A DNA stretch of 64,000 nt from NCBI RefSeq assembly GCF_001661675.2, contig NZ_CP019603.1, forward strand, positions 682,001 to 746,000, written 5' to 3'. Made by a program: the position numbers and the translations under genes. A model generated the notes under the pieces. That model saw nothing but the letters and a program-made list of their open reading frames with translations. It had not been told where the DNA came from and searched no databases. Numbering within the stretch: position 1 is the first letter of the stretch; each line of letters starts with the position of its first letter. The DNA is from Croceicoccus marinus. Its GTDB lineage: Bacteria; Pseudomonadota; Alphaproteobacteria; Sphingomonadales; Sphingomonadaceae. Shown in pieces: positions 7,455 to 15,971 of this stretch.

Positions 7455-9842
7455 ATGACAGAACTGAAACTGGAAGATGCCGCCGCGCTCACCGCGGGCG
7501 CGGCGATGTGGTCGAGTGTTGCGGTGCCCGCTGCGGGCATCGCGTCCTTCACGATGAGCGATGGCCCGATGGGCATCGCCAGCGGCAAGGTGGACGAGCG
7601 CGACATCGCCCGCCTCAGCCCCTGCGCCACCCTGCTGGGTGCCAGCTGGGACGAGGTTCTGGTGCGCCGCATCGGCGCGCTGGTCGGGCAGGAAGCGGTC
7701 GAGCGCGGCGTCGATGCGGTGCTTGCGCCCAACATCAACCTTGCCCGCAGCCCGTTGGCGGGTCGCGCGTTCGAGTATTTCTCGGAAGATCCGCTGCTGA
7801 CCGGGATCCTGGGCGCATGCTGGATCCGCGGCCTGCAATCGACCGGCACCGCGTCGGTGGCCAAGCACCTTGTCTGCAACGACAGCGAGACGGCGCGCGA
7901 CACAGTCGACGTGCAGGTCGACGAGCGGACCTTGCGCGAGATCTATCTGCTGCCCTTCGAATTCGCCGCCGATGCAGGCTGCGCGGGGATGCTGGCGGCC
8001 TATAACCGGGTGAACGGCGATTACTGCGCCGAACAGCACCACATATTGACCAAAGTGGTCAAAGGCGACTGGAATTACCGCGGCGCGATCATGTCGGACT
8101 GGTTCGGAACGCATTCGACCGCTCCGACGCTGAATGCCGGGCTGGACCTAGAAATGCCGGGCCCGTTCCGCTTCCTGGGCCCCAAGTCCGCCGACGCGGT
8201 CGAAAAGGGCGAAGTGCCCGCCAGCCGCGTCGCCGAAGCAGCCGAGCGGGTCGCGCGCCTCGCCTCCGATGCGACCGGCGAGAAGACACGCCCCTATGAC
8301 GACGGGCAGGCACGCGCCCTGCTGGCCGAAGCAGCGGCGGCGGGCTTCGTGCTGCTGAAGAACGAGGGCGATATACTGCCGCTCGATCCGCAGAAGGCGG
8401 GCAGGATCGCGATCATCGGCCCCAATGCCGCCGCGCCCTGCTTCCAGGGCGGGACCTTTGCCAAGATCTCGGTCAGGCCCGATCTGTCGACCCCGGAACA
8501 GAGCGTGCGTGCCCGCTATCAGGCAGCCAGCGAGATCGTGTTCGCCCCCGGCGTCGATCCCGCGCCGCGCCTGCCGTTCATGGAGGTGTCCCCGGCAAAG
8601 GACATCGGCGACGGCGCGGCCAGCGGCATGACGCTGGAATATTTCCCGTCGCCCGATTGTTCGGGCGAGCCGCAGACGCGCGAGACCCGCGACACCAACT
8701 CGCTAGTCTGGTTCACAGGCATGCACGACCAGGTCGATTTCGCGAAAGGCGGATCGATCCGCGCATCGGGCACCTATCGCGCGAAGAAGGACGGCGAGCA
8801 TCGCTTTCACCTGGGCGCGACCGGCAAGGCGCGCATGTTCGTCGACGGGCAGCAGATCGTCTCCACCACCGAAACGCCGCCCGGCGACACGATGGGCGTG
8901 CTGAAATCGGGCGATAGCGAAAGCGCCCCGATCGTGCTGGGCGCGGGGCAATCGGTCGAGGTCACCGTCGAATTCCCGTTCGAGGCGGCCCGCGTCCACG
9001 GCCTTTGGTACGGCATCCGCGAACCGGGCAGCGTCGAGGACATGCTGCGAGAGGCCGAGGAAGCGGCCGCGGGCGCCGATGCGGTGCTGCTGTTCGTGGG
9101 CGAGACATCGGACAGTTCGGTCGAGAGCAAGGACCGGCCCGATACTCTGCTGCCCGCGCAGCAGCTGACGCTGATCGACCGGATCTGCGCCGCCAATCCG
9201 CGCACGGTGGTGATCGCCAATGTCGGCCACGCCTATGACGCGGCGTGGGAAGACAAGGCCGCGGCCCATCTGGCGGTATGGTATCCCGGCGAGGGGTTTG
9301 CCGATGCCATCGCCGCCGTGCTGGCGGGCGACAGCGAGCCCGGCGGGCGCATGCCCGTTTCCATCGCGCGCGAGGAAGGCGATTACCCCGCCTTCGGCCT
9401 CAAGCCCGATGGCGACGGCAAGCTGTTCTATCGCGAGGGCACGCGGATTGGCTATCGCGGGATCGCGGCGGCGGGCAAGCGCGCACGGCACACGCTGGGC
9501 GCGGGGCAGGGCTATACGCGCTTCGAATGGGACGACGCCCGGGTCGAGGAGGACGGCGTATCGGTCGTAGTCCGCAACATCGGTACGCGCACCGGCAGCG
9601 ATGTCGTGCAGCTTTATCGCGACACGCCCGAAACCGCGCTGGTCGGTTTCGCCAAGGTAACGCTGGAACCCGGCGCGTCGCAGCGGGTCAGGATCGCCCT
9701 GACCGCCCGCCGCTTCGCCAGCTGGGGCGACAAGGGCTGGGAAAGCCTCGGCGATGCGATCACCGTGCGGGTCGCGCGCAATGCCGAGGATGCGGGGATC
9801 CCGCTGACGCTGAACCCGGCCACGCTTCCACAGGGGATGTGA
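7455..9842 (+). CDS. Cytoplasmic GH3 beta-glucosidase with PA14 insert
   Basis: A 795-residue glycoside hydrolase of family 3. The N-terminal TIM barrel carries FTMSDGPMG, the substrate-binding KH at 137-138 and the nucleophile Asp215 in MSDWFGTH. The alpha/beta sandwich follows (FVLLKNEGDILPLD). It is interrupted at about residues 390-525 by a PA14-like domain (GMTLEYFPSPDC to GLWYGIREP), which often shapes the active site of plant-glycoside-cleaving enzymes. A fibronectin-III-like C-terminal domain completes it. There is no signal peptide, so it acts inside the cell. It is the third gene of the deglycosidase operon and would remove O-linked glucose from mixed O/C-glycosides before or after C-deglycosylation. 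Substrate preference is an inference. Confidence 0.92.
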   Translation: MTELKLEDAAALTAGAAMWSSVAVPAAGIASFTMSDGPMGIASGKVDERDIARLSPCATLLGASWDEVLVRRIGALVGQEAVERGVDAVLAPNINLARSPLAGRAFEYFSEDPLLTGILGACWIRGLQSTGTASVAKHLVCNDSETARDTVDVQVDERTLREIYLLPFEFAADAGCAGMLAAYNRVNGDYCAEQHHILTKVVKGDWNYRGAIMSDWFGTHSTAPTLNAGLDLEMPGPFRFLGPKSADAVEKGEVPASRVAEAAERVARLASDATGEKTRPYDDGQARALLAEAAAAGFVLLKNEGDILPLDPQKAGRIAIIGPNAAAPCFQGGTFAKISVRPDLSTPEQSVRARYQAASEIVFAPGVDPAPRLPFMEVSPAKDIGDGAASGMTLEYFPSPDCSGEPQTRETRDTNSLVWFTGMHDQVDFAKGGSIRASGTYRAKKDGEHRFHLGATGKARMFVDGQQIVSTTETPPGDTMGVLKSGDSESAPIVLGAGQSVEVTVEFPFEAARVHGLWYGIREPGSVEDMLREAEEAAAGADAVLLFVGETSDSSVESKDRPDTLLPAQQLTLIDRICAANPRTVVIANVGHAYDAAWEDKAAAHLAVWYPGEGFADAIAAVLAGDSEPGGRMPVSIAREEGDYPAFGLKPDGDGKLFYREGTRIGYRGIAAAGKRARHTLGAGQGYTRFEWDDARVEEDGVSVVVRNIGTRTGSDVVQLYRDTPETALVGFAKVTLEPGASQRVRIALTARRFASWGDKGWESLGDAITVRVARNAEDAGIPLTLNPATLPQGM

Positions 9843-9885
9843 TGCGCGGGCCCCAGCGACGGCTTGAATTGCGTCGGCGGTCAAA

Positions 9886-9903
9886 TTAGAACAGCGATTA
9901 TAA
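9886..9903. promoter_or_regulatory. Palindromic operator candidate, site C
   Basis: TTAGAA-N6-TTATAA differs by one base from the perfect palindrome at 17451. It lies 20 bases before the TTG start of the Gfo/Idh gene and 43 bases after the GH3 stop, so the dehydrogenase operon may have its own controlled promoter. Confidence 0.5.
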
Positions 9904-9923
9904 ACGACGAGTGGAGAGATGAT

Positions 9924-11039
9924 TTGAGACGGCTTCGCATGGGCATGATCGGCGGCGGGCCCGGTGCCTTCATCGGACCGGTGCACCGGATCGCGGCCGA
10001 ACTCGACCGGGAAATCGAACTGGTCGCGGGTGCCTTCTCGTCCGATGCCGGGCGCAGCAGGGCGGCGGCGGAAGCGTACCGGATCGACCCGGAGCGCGGC
10101 TATCCCGATGTGGCCGCGATGCTGGAGGCCGAAAGGGCGCGGCCCGACGGGATCGACTTCGTCTCGGTCGTCACGCCCAATCACAACCATCTCGCCTCGG
10201 CAAAGGCCGCGCTGGCCGCGGGCGTGCCCGTCATCAGCGACAAGCCGATGACCGCCACGCTGGACGAGGCGCGCGAGCTGGCGGCCGTGCTGGGCCGCAC
10301 GCCCGTGCCCTATGCGCTGACCTTCACCTACACCGGCTATCCGCTGGTGCGCGAGATGCGCGAACGGATCGCCGCCGGGGCGCTGGGCACCATCCGCAAG
10401 GTGGTGGTGGAATATCCGCAGGGCTGGCTTGCGGGCGAGGCCGAGGGCAAGCAGGCCGAATGGCGGGTCGATCCGGCCCGCGCTGGCGCGGGCGGCTGCA
10501 TCGGCGATATCGGCGTGCATGCGTTCAACCTGGCCGAATTCGTGACCGGCCTTGCCGTGACCGAGGTGCTGCCCGACCTGGCCGCCGTGGTGCCGGGCCG
10601 CGCGCTCGACGACGACTGCACCGTCCTGCTGCGCTTTCAGGGCGGCGCGCGCGGCGTGCTGCTGGCCAGCCAGATCGAGGTGGGCGAGCTCAACGGCCTG
10701 CGGATCCGCGTCTATGGCGAAACCGGCGGCATGATCTGGCGGCAGGAAAGCCCCAATGCCTTCACCTGGCACAGACTGGACGGCACGACCGAGCTGGTCC
10801 GCGCGGGCGACGCGTCGCTGGGCGAGAACGCGACCGCGCTTACGCGCATCCCCGGCGGCCATCCCGAGGGCTATCTGGAAGCGTTCGCCAATCTCTATCG
10901 CGATTTCGCGACCGTCCTTCGCGGGGGCAGGGCGCCCATGCTGCCCGGCCTGACCGAGGGACTACGTTCGATGGTCTTCATCGACACCTGCGTCCGCGCC
11001 AGCGCCGAGGGCGCTTGCTGGACCGAACTGACACTCTGA
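9924..11039 (+). CDS. Gfo/Idh/MocA-family NAD(P)-dependent dehydrogenase
   Basis: A 371-residue oxidoreductase. A Rossmann motif GMIGGGPGAFIG sits at the N-terminus. The family motif appears as ISDKPMTATLDEA (the Lys of DKP is catalytic in this family), and the C-terminal half holds GGCIGDIGVHAFNLAEF, with the active-site Asp and His. The best start is TTG 9924, six bases after GGAGAG and giving MRRLRMGMIGGG. Frames starting earlier run through the operator. This class includes glycoside 3-dehydrogenases (ThuB, YcjS, DgpA types). It sits immediately upstream of a TIM-barrel isomerase gene, as in the E. coli ycjS-ycjR pair. I infer reversible oxidation at sugar C3 or processing of the released 3-keto-sugar. 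Confidence 0.85.
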   Translation: MRRLRMGMIGGGPGAFIGPVHRIAAELDREIELVAGAFSSDAGRSRAAAEAYRIDPERGYPDVAAMLEAERARPDGIDFVSVVTPNHNHLASAKAALAAGVPVISDKPMTATLDEARELAAVLGRTPVPYALTFTYTGYPLVREMRERIAAGALGTIRKVVVEYPQGWLAGEAEGKQAEWRVDPARAGAGGCIGDIGVHAFNLAEFVTGLAVTEVLPDLAAVVPGRALDDDCTVLLRFQGGARGVLLASQIEVGELNGLRIRVYGETGGMIWRQESPNAFTWHRLDGTTELVRAGDASLGENATALTRIPGGHPEGYLEAFANLYRDFATVLRGGRAPMLPGLTEGLRSMVFIDTCVRASAEGACWTELTL

Positions 11040-11054
11040 ACCGGGAGAGACTGC

Positions 11055-12110
11055 ATGCGCACCATCAAGGGACCCGCGATTTTCCTCGCCCAGTTCGCGG
11101 GCGACGAAGCGCCGTTCAACTCGCTGGACGCGATCTGCGAATGGGTGTCCGGCCTTGGCTACAAGGGGGTCCAGATCCCCAGCTGGGATGCCCGGCTGTT
11201 CGATCTGGACACAGCGGCAGGCAGCCAGGACTATTGCGACGAGATCAAGGGCAAGGCCGCGTCCCACGGGCTGGAGATCACCGAGCTTTCGACGCATCTT
11301 CAGGGTCAGCTGGTCGCGGTGCACCCGGCCTATGACGCCGCGTTCGACGGTTTCGCGGCCGAGCATGTGCGCGGCAATCCCAGGGCGCGGCAGGAATGGG
11401 CGGTCGACCAGGTGAAGAAGGCCGCGAGCGCCAGCCGCCGCCTCGGCCTCGACCGGCATGCCACGTTCTCCGGCGCGCTGGCATGGCCCTATGTCTATCC
11501 CTGGCCGCAGCGTCCCGCCGGCCTCGTCGAGGACGCGTTCGAGGAACTTGCCCGCCGCTGGCGTCCGATCCTCGACCATTTCGACGAGCAGGGCGTGGAT
11601 GCCGCCTATGAAATCCACCCCGGCGAGGACCTGCATGACGGGGTCACGTTCGAGATGTTCCTGGACCGCGTCGGCAATCACCCGCGTGCCAACATCCTGT
11701 ACGACCCCAGCCATTTCGTGCTGCAGCAGCTCGACTACCTGGATTTCATCGACATTTATCGCGACCGGATCCGCTGCTTCCACGTCAAGGACGCCGAGTT
11801 CAATCCCACCGGCAGGCAGGGCGTCTATGGCGGGTACCAAAGCTGGGTCGACCGCGCGGGCCGCTTCCGTTCGCTGGGGGACGGGCAGGTCGATTTCGGC
11901 GGCATCTTTTCCAAGATGGCGGCCAATGACTTCGACGGCTGGGCCGTGCTGGAATGGGAATGCGCGCTCAAGCATCCCGAGGCGGGCGCCGCCGAGGGGG
12001 CCCCGTTCATCCGCGATCACATCATCCGTGTTACGGAGCATGCGTTCGACGATTTCGCCGCGGGCGGCGCGGACCGGGACCTGAACAAGAGGATCATGGG
12101 AATTGACTGA
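11055..12110 (+). CDS. Sugar isomerase/epimerase TIM-barrel protein paired with the dehydrogenase
   Basis: A 351-residue xylose-isomerase-like TIM-barrel protein. Likely metal ligands are the Glu of AAYEIHPGEDLHDG, the Asp of LYDPSHF, the His of CFHVKDAEF and the Glu of VLEWECALK. These are clear beta-strand ends in the usual order. It starts 15 bases after the dehydrogenase stop with a GGGAGAGA ribosome site and overlaps the next gene. The Gfo/Idh plus TIM-barrel pair recalls YcjS/YcjR, where the TIM-barrel enzyme epimerises a 3-keto-sugar. The substrate here is inferred only. It is more distant from the deglycosidase alpha subunits and has no DUF6379 partner. Confidence 0.8.
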   Translation: MRTIKGPAIFLAQFAGDEAPFNSLDAICEWVSGLGYKGVQIPSWDARLFDLDTAAGSQDYCDEIKGKAASHGLEITELSTHLQGQLVAVHPAYDAAFDGFAAEHVRGNPRARQEWAVDQVKKAASASRRLGLDRHATFSGALAWPYVYPWPQRPAGLVEDAFEELARRWRPILDHFDEQGVDAAYEIHPGEDLHDGVTFEMFLDRVGNHPRANILYDPSHFVLQQLDYLDFIDIYRDRIRCFHVKDAEFNPTGRQGVYGGYQSWVDRAGRFRSLGDGQVDFGGIFSKMAANDFDGWAVLEWECALKHPEAGAAEGAPFIRDHIIRVTEHAFDDFAAGGADRDLNKRIMGID

Positions 12111-12741
12111 CGCAAACCGGGCAAGCGGCTGGGATCGTCGCAGCTTTCTTGGCGGAGCGGCCCTGCTGGCGCTGGTGATCGGGGTTCCCGTCGCCGGCGT
12201 GGCCCTGTCCGACCTGGACGATGACGATGCGCCTACCGAACGGCAGCGCGTGATGATGAAGCAGGTCAGCCAGCTGGTGCTGCCCGCGACTGGCACCCCC
12301 GGCGCGGGCGATGTCGGCGTGGGTGATTTCGTCATCCTGGCGCTGGCGCACGGGCTGGACGGCACGCGCGACCCGGCCGGTTCGTCCGAAATGCCCTGGG
12401 CCTTCCCCGAATATCGCCGCCGCGACGGCAGCCTGCGCTATGTCGGCTGGCTGGAACACACATTGGACCTGGCGGCGAACGGCGATTATCTGCGCCGCCC
12501 GGATGACGAAAAGCACCGCGTGCTGGCCGCATTGGACGCCGAGGCTTTCGCCGAGGGCAACGACACCCATCCCTGGCGCAAGCTAAAGGGCCTGATCCTG
12601 ACGGGCTATTACACCTCGCGCGTGGGCGGGTCCGAGGAATTGCGTTTCGAACTGGTGCCGGGGCGTTTCGATCCGGTGGTGCCGATGGGCCCGGATACGC
12701 GTGCCTGGTCCAGCGACTGGACCGCGGTGGAGTTCGGCTGA
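12103..12741 (+). CDS. Tat-exported gluconate 2-dehydrogenase subunit 3-like protein
   Basis: A 212-residue protein with a Tat signal: DRRSFLGG followed by the hydrophobic run AALLALVIGVPVAGVAL. The body matches the gluconate 2-dehydrogenase subunit 3 family, the small chaperone-like subunit of membrane-linked GMC dehydrogenases (MKQVSQLVLPATGTPGAGDVGV, a typical opening, and WRKLKGLILTGYYTS near the end). The start is TTG 12103, overlapping the previous stop. The next gene, the GMC flavoprotein, begins on the last base of this stop codon. The partner flavoprotein has no signal of its own, so this subunit probably carries it through the Tat pore as a folded complex. Confidence 0.85.
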   Translation: MTDANRASGWDRRSFLGGAALLALVIGVPVAGVALSDLDDDDAPTERQRVMMKQVSQLVLPATGTPGAGDVGVGDFVILALAHGLDGTRDPAGSSEMPWAFPEYRRRDGSLRYVGWLEHTLDLAANGDYLRRPDDEKHRVLAALDAEAFAEGNDTHPWRKLKGLILTGYYTSRVGGSEELRFELVPGRFDPVVPMGPDTRAWSSDWTAVEFG

Positions 12742-14432
12742 TGGCAAACGACACGCAGTTCGACGCGATCGTCGTCGGTTCGGGCATTTCGGGGGGCTGG
12801 GCAGCCAAGGAGCTGACCGAGGCCGGGCTGAAGGTGCTGATGCTGGAACGCGGGCAGGATATTCCGCACCAGACCGGCTATGTGACCGAGATGAAGGAGC
12901 CGTGGGACATGCCGTTCCGCGGCAGCGGCGATGCCGAGATGTGGAAGCGCGAGCATCCGGTGCAGATGCTGAACCGGCATTTCACCGAATATACGCAGAA
13001 CCATTTCGTCAATGACGCGGAAAATCCCTATGCGACCGGCGCGGGGACCGATTTCAACTGGTTCCGCAGCTATAATCTGGGCGGTCGGTCGCTGACCTGG
13101 GGTCGGCAGAGCTATCGCTGGTCGGACTATGACTTTGGCGCGAACAAGCGCGACGGGCACGGCACCGACTGGCCGATCCGCTATGCCGATATCGCGCCCT
13201 GGTACGACAAGGCCGAGGAATTCATCGGCGTTGCAGGCGCCACCGAAGGTCTGGAGCAGCTGCCCGACGGCAAGTTCTTGCCCGCCTGGCCTCTCAACGC
13301 GGTCGAACAATCCGCCCGCGAAAGCATCCGCAGCCGCTGGCCCGAACGCGTGCTGACGGTCGGGCGCACCGCCAATCTGACACAGCCGCTGGGCGAGCGG
13401 GGGCAGTGCCAGGCGCGATCGATCTGCGCGCGCGGCTGTTCCTATGGCGCCTATTTCTCGACGCAGTCGAGCACTCTGCCCGCCGCGCAGAAGACCGGCA
13501 ATCTGACACTGGTGACCGATGCGGTGGTGGAGCGGGTGGATTACGATCCCGTCACGAACCGGGTGACCGGCGTCCGCTGGATCGACCGCAAGGACGGCAG
13601 CCGCAGCAAGGCCGGCGCGCGCATGGTCTTCCTCAATGCGGGCAGCTTCAATTCGGTGCACCTGCTCCTGAATTCCGCAAGCGAGGCGATGCCCCGCGGC
13701 CTTGCCAATGCAAGCGGGGTGCTGGGCACGCATATCATGGACCATGCCTCGACCCTGTCGGCGATAGCGATCATGCCGGGGTTCGAGGATGTCACCAGCT
13801 ATGGCAACCGCCCCACCGGCGTCGTGATCCCCCGGTTCCGCAACATGGACCAGCCGGACGGCATTGGTCACACGCGCGGCTATTCCTATCAGGGCGGCGC
13901 GCTGCAATCGGGCTGGACGCGCGGCAAGCGCGAGGCGGGCATCGGCGCCGAATACAAGGATTCGCTGCGCCCGCCGGGGCCGTGGCGGGTGGTTCTGGTC
14001 GCGTTTGCCGATTGCGTGCCGCGGACCAGCAACCGGCTGACGCTGGACCCGGCCCGGACCGATCCGCTGGGCATTCCGCAGCTGAAGATCGATTTCGCGT
14101 TCGGCGCCGAGGAACTGGCCGCATTGTCGCAGGCCAAGCAAGACGCGGCCGAAATGCTGACCCATGCAGGCGGCCACGTGATCATGGGCTTCGACCGGCC
14201 CGGCGCCGGAGGCAGCGCCATTCACGAGATGGGCGGCGCGCGCATGGGCTGGGACCCGGCGACCAGCGTGCTCAATCGCTGGAGCCAGGCGCACGACGTG
14301 CCGAACCTGTTCGTCACCGATGGCGCGCAGATGAGCTCGTCCGCATGTCAGAACCCTTCGCTGACCTATATGGCGCTGACCGCGCGCGCCGCCGACCGGG
14401 CTGTGGGGCTGCTGCGCGAAGGCGTGATCTGA
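12741..14432 (+). CDS. GMC-family flavoprotein dehydrogenase (glucoside 3-dehydrogenase-like)
   Basis: A 563-residue GMC oxidoreductase with an FAD-binding GSGISGG at residues 13-19, NLGGRSLTWGRQSYRW in the flavin region and C-terminal HEMGGARMG (His495) and CQNPSLTYMAL (Asn538) at the active site. A cysteine-rich stretch QCQARSICARGC around residues 223-234 lies where FAD-glucose dehydrogenases bind a small Fe-S cluster, which is an inference from spacing. Together with the Tat-exported small subunit it resembles glucoside/pyranose 3-dehydrogenases that oxidise glycosides at C3 in the periplasm. A cytochrome c subunit, common in such complexes, is not in the window. C3 oxidation would supply the 3-oxo-glycosides that the deglycosidases need. 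Confidence 0.85.
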   Translation: MANDTQFDAIVVGSGISGGWAAKELTEAGLKVLMLERGQDIPHQTGYVTEMKEPWDMPFRGSGDAEMWKREHPVQMLNRHFTEYTQNHFVNDAENPYATGAGTDFNWFRSYNLGGRSLTWGRQSYRWSDYDFGANKRDGHGTDWPIRYADIAPWYDKAEEFIGVAGATEGLEQLPDGKFLPAWPLNAVEQSARESIRSRWPERVLTVGRTANLTQPLGERGQCQARSICARGCSYGAYFSTQSSTLPAAQKTGNLTLVTDAVVERVDYDPVTNRVTGVRWIDRKDGSRSKAGARMVFLNAGSFNSVHLLLNSASEAMPRGLANASGVLGTHIMDHASTLSAIAIMPGFEDVTSYGNRPTGVVIPRFRNMDQPDGIGHTRGYSYQGGALQSGWTRGKREAGIGAEYKDSLRPPGPWRVVLVAFADCVPRTSNRLTLDPARTDPLGIPQLKIDFAFGAEELAALSQAKQDAAEMLTHAGGHVIMGFDRPGAGGSAIHEMGGARMGWDPATSVLNRWSQAHDVPNLFVTDGAQMSSSACQNPSLTYMALTARAADRAVGLLREGVI

Positions 14433-14471
14433 CGATGGACTAGTCTGCGGCACCTGCCGCTTGGGCAAACG

Positions 14472-14510
14472 AAAATGCCGCCCCCGGCCTGGCGGCGGGG
14501 GCGGCATTTT
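14472..14510. terminator. Strong bidirectional terminator
   Basis: A perfect 15-bp stem (AAAATGCCGCCCCCG / CGGGGGCGGCATTTT) with a 9-nt loop and A/T tracts on both sides. It ends the dehydrogenase operon and also the convergent MFS gene. Confidence 0.9.
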
Positions 14511-14553
14511 CACATGTCCCGACCGGATGGGCCAGGACAGGCCGGACCAGCGT

Positions 14554-15813
14554 TCAGGGGACGTTGCCCTGCTTCGCTGCCGCGGCGACCAGCGCCTCTT
14601 CCGGGGCGGGGCGGGTGCGGCCCAAGATGAGGAAGAACGCCAGCGCCCCGATTCCCGACAGGACGCCCATGGTCAGGAACGCCTGCTGCATCGAACCGCT
14701 CTGCTCGCGCAGGATGCTGACCAGCAGCGGCGAGGAGAACTGCCCGAAGAAGAACGTCGCGGTCCACACGCCCATGCCCCGGCCGCGATGCGCGAACGGC
14801 AGGCGGCTCTGCGCCCAGACGATCAGCGTGGGGATCGTCATGCCCGCGCCCGTCTGCTGAAGCGCCATGCCCGCGACCATGCCCTGCCAGTTGGTGGTAA
14901 GGCCCATCAGCGCCAGACCGCCGCCCAGCAGCAGCAGGAAAATGGCGACCTGGATGCGGAAACTGCAGCCCTTGCGGCCCAGCCACCAGAACAGCCCCGC
15001 ACCCAGCAGGATGAACAGGCTGGGAAGCGCGGTGATGCGGCCGATGCTTTCCGGATCGGCAATGCCCAGCTCCTCCCACACGACCGAGCCGTTGACGATG
15101 AACACGTAATAGATCGCCGAACTAAACAGCGTCAGCGCCGCGATGCCCAGCATCGTGCCCCACGGGAACGCTTCGGCCGCCGTGCGGTCTTCGTCCATGC
15201 CCAGGTTGCGGCGCACGGTGGCATCGCTTTCGGGTTCGAACATATAGCGCCACATCGCGATCGCGATGAAGATGGCCAGCAGATAGAGCAGGAAGATCCC
15301 GTTCCACCGCCAGGCGGTCAGCGTGCCGGCAAAGAAGATCATGATCGACGACAGGGCGGGGCCCACCATGCCCTGCAGCGTCAGCCAGCGGCGGCGGCCT
15401 TCCTCTGCCCAATAGTCGGCGATCAGGGTGTTGACCGTGGTCAGGATCGCCGCCTCGCTGAAACCCAGCAGCAGACGCGAGGCATAGATCCAGTCCAGAT
15501 CCTCGAGAAAGAACGGAATGACCCCGATGATCCCGTAGGATGCGGTGGAGATCAGCAGCAGCTTTCGCCGACCGAAGCGGTCGACCAGCAGGCCCATGAA
15601 CAATGCCGTGATGGCGATGGCCAGGCCCGGCGCGGTCACCATCGAGGGCACTTTCGTGGCCGCGTTGGGGTCGGTCGGTGCGAAATGGGCGATCATGGCC
15701 CCGACTGCGGGGAACATCGAAACGATGGCCAGGATGGGCAGGAAACCGGCCAAAATCACCGTTATTCCCTGCGGTATCCCCGCCTTGCGTCCGGCGACGC
15801 CGTGCATGTTCAT
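14554..15813 (-). CDS. MFS transporter
   Basis: A 419-residue 12-helix major facilitator. The motif MGLLVDRFGRRKLLL between helices 2 and 3 and RLLLGFSEAAILTTVNTLIADY in the helix 4-5 region are standard MFS signatures. The chosen start, ATG 15813, follows GGGAGAGCGCG. An in-frame ATG 12 codons upstream lacks a ribosome site. The gene is divergent from the next MFS gene and its upstream region holds a weaker copy of the island palindrome (15909). It may import an aromatic acid or glycoside, or export an intermediate. The sequence does not decide this. Confidence 0.82.
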   Translation of the reverse strand: MNMHGVAGRKAGIPQGITVILAGFLPILAIVSMFPAVGAMIAHFAPTDPNAATKVPSMVTAPGLAIAITALFMGLLVDRFGRRKLLLISTASYGIIGVIPFFLEDLDWIYASRLLLGFSEAAILTTVNTLIADYWAEEGRRRWLTLQGMVGPALSSIMIFFAGTLTAWRWNGIFLLYLLAIFIAIAMWRYMFEPESDATVRRNLGMDEDRTAAEAFPWGTMLGIAALTLFSSAIYYVFIVNGSVVWEELGIADPESIGRITALPSLFILLGAGLFWWLGRKGCSFRIQVAIFLLLLGGGLALMGLTTNWQGMVAGMALQQTGAGMTIPTLIVWAQSRLPFAHRGRGMGVWTATFFFGQFSSPLLVSILREQSGSMQQAFLTMGVLSGIGALAFFLILGRTRPAPEEALVAAAAKQGNVP

Positions 15814-15908
15814 TCGCGCTCTCCCATCCATTTTCGGTCTCCGCGGCACGGCCGCAATTGCGGAATGCCCTTCAGGGACGATTGACCCTTACCGATTCCA
15901 CGCGATAA

Positions 15909-15924
15909 TAGAAGGATCATTTTA
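15909..15924. promoter_or_regulatory. Palindromic operator candidate, site D (one mismatch)
   Basis: TAGAA-N6-TTTTA matches nine of the ten half-site bases of sites A and B. It lies between the two divergent MFS genes, so it could control both. Confidence 0.4.
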
Positions 15925-15971
15925 TTTTTGTCGAGTGCGGGTTTGAAAACTGCTGTCGGCGTGGAGGGGCG

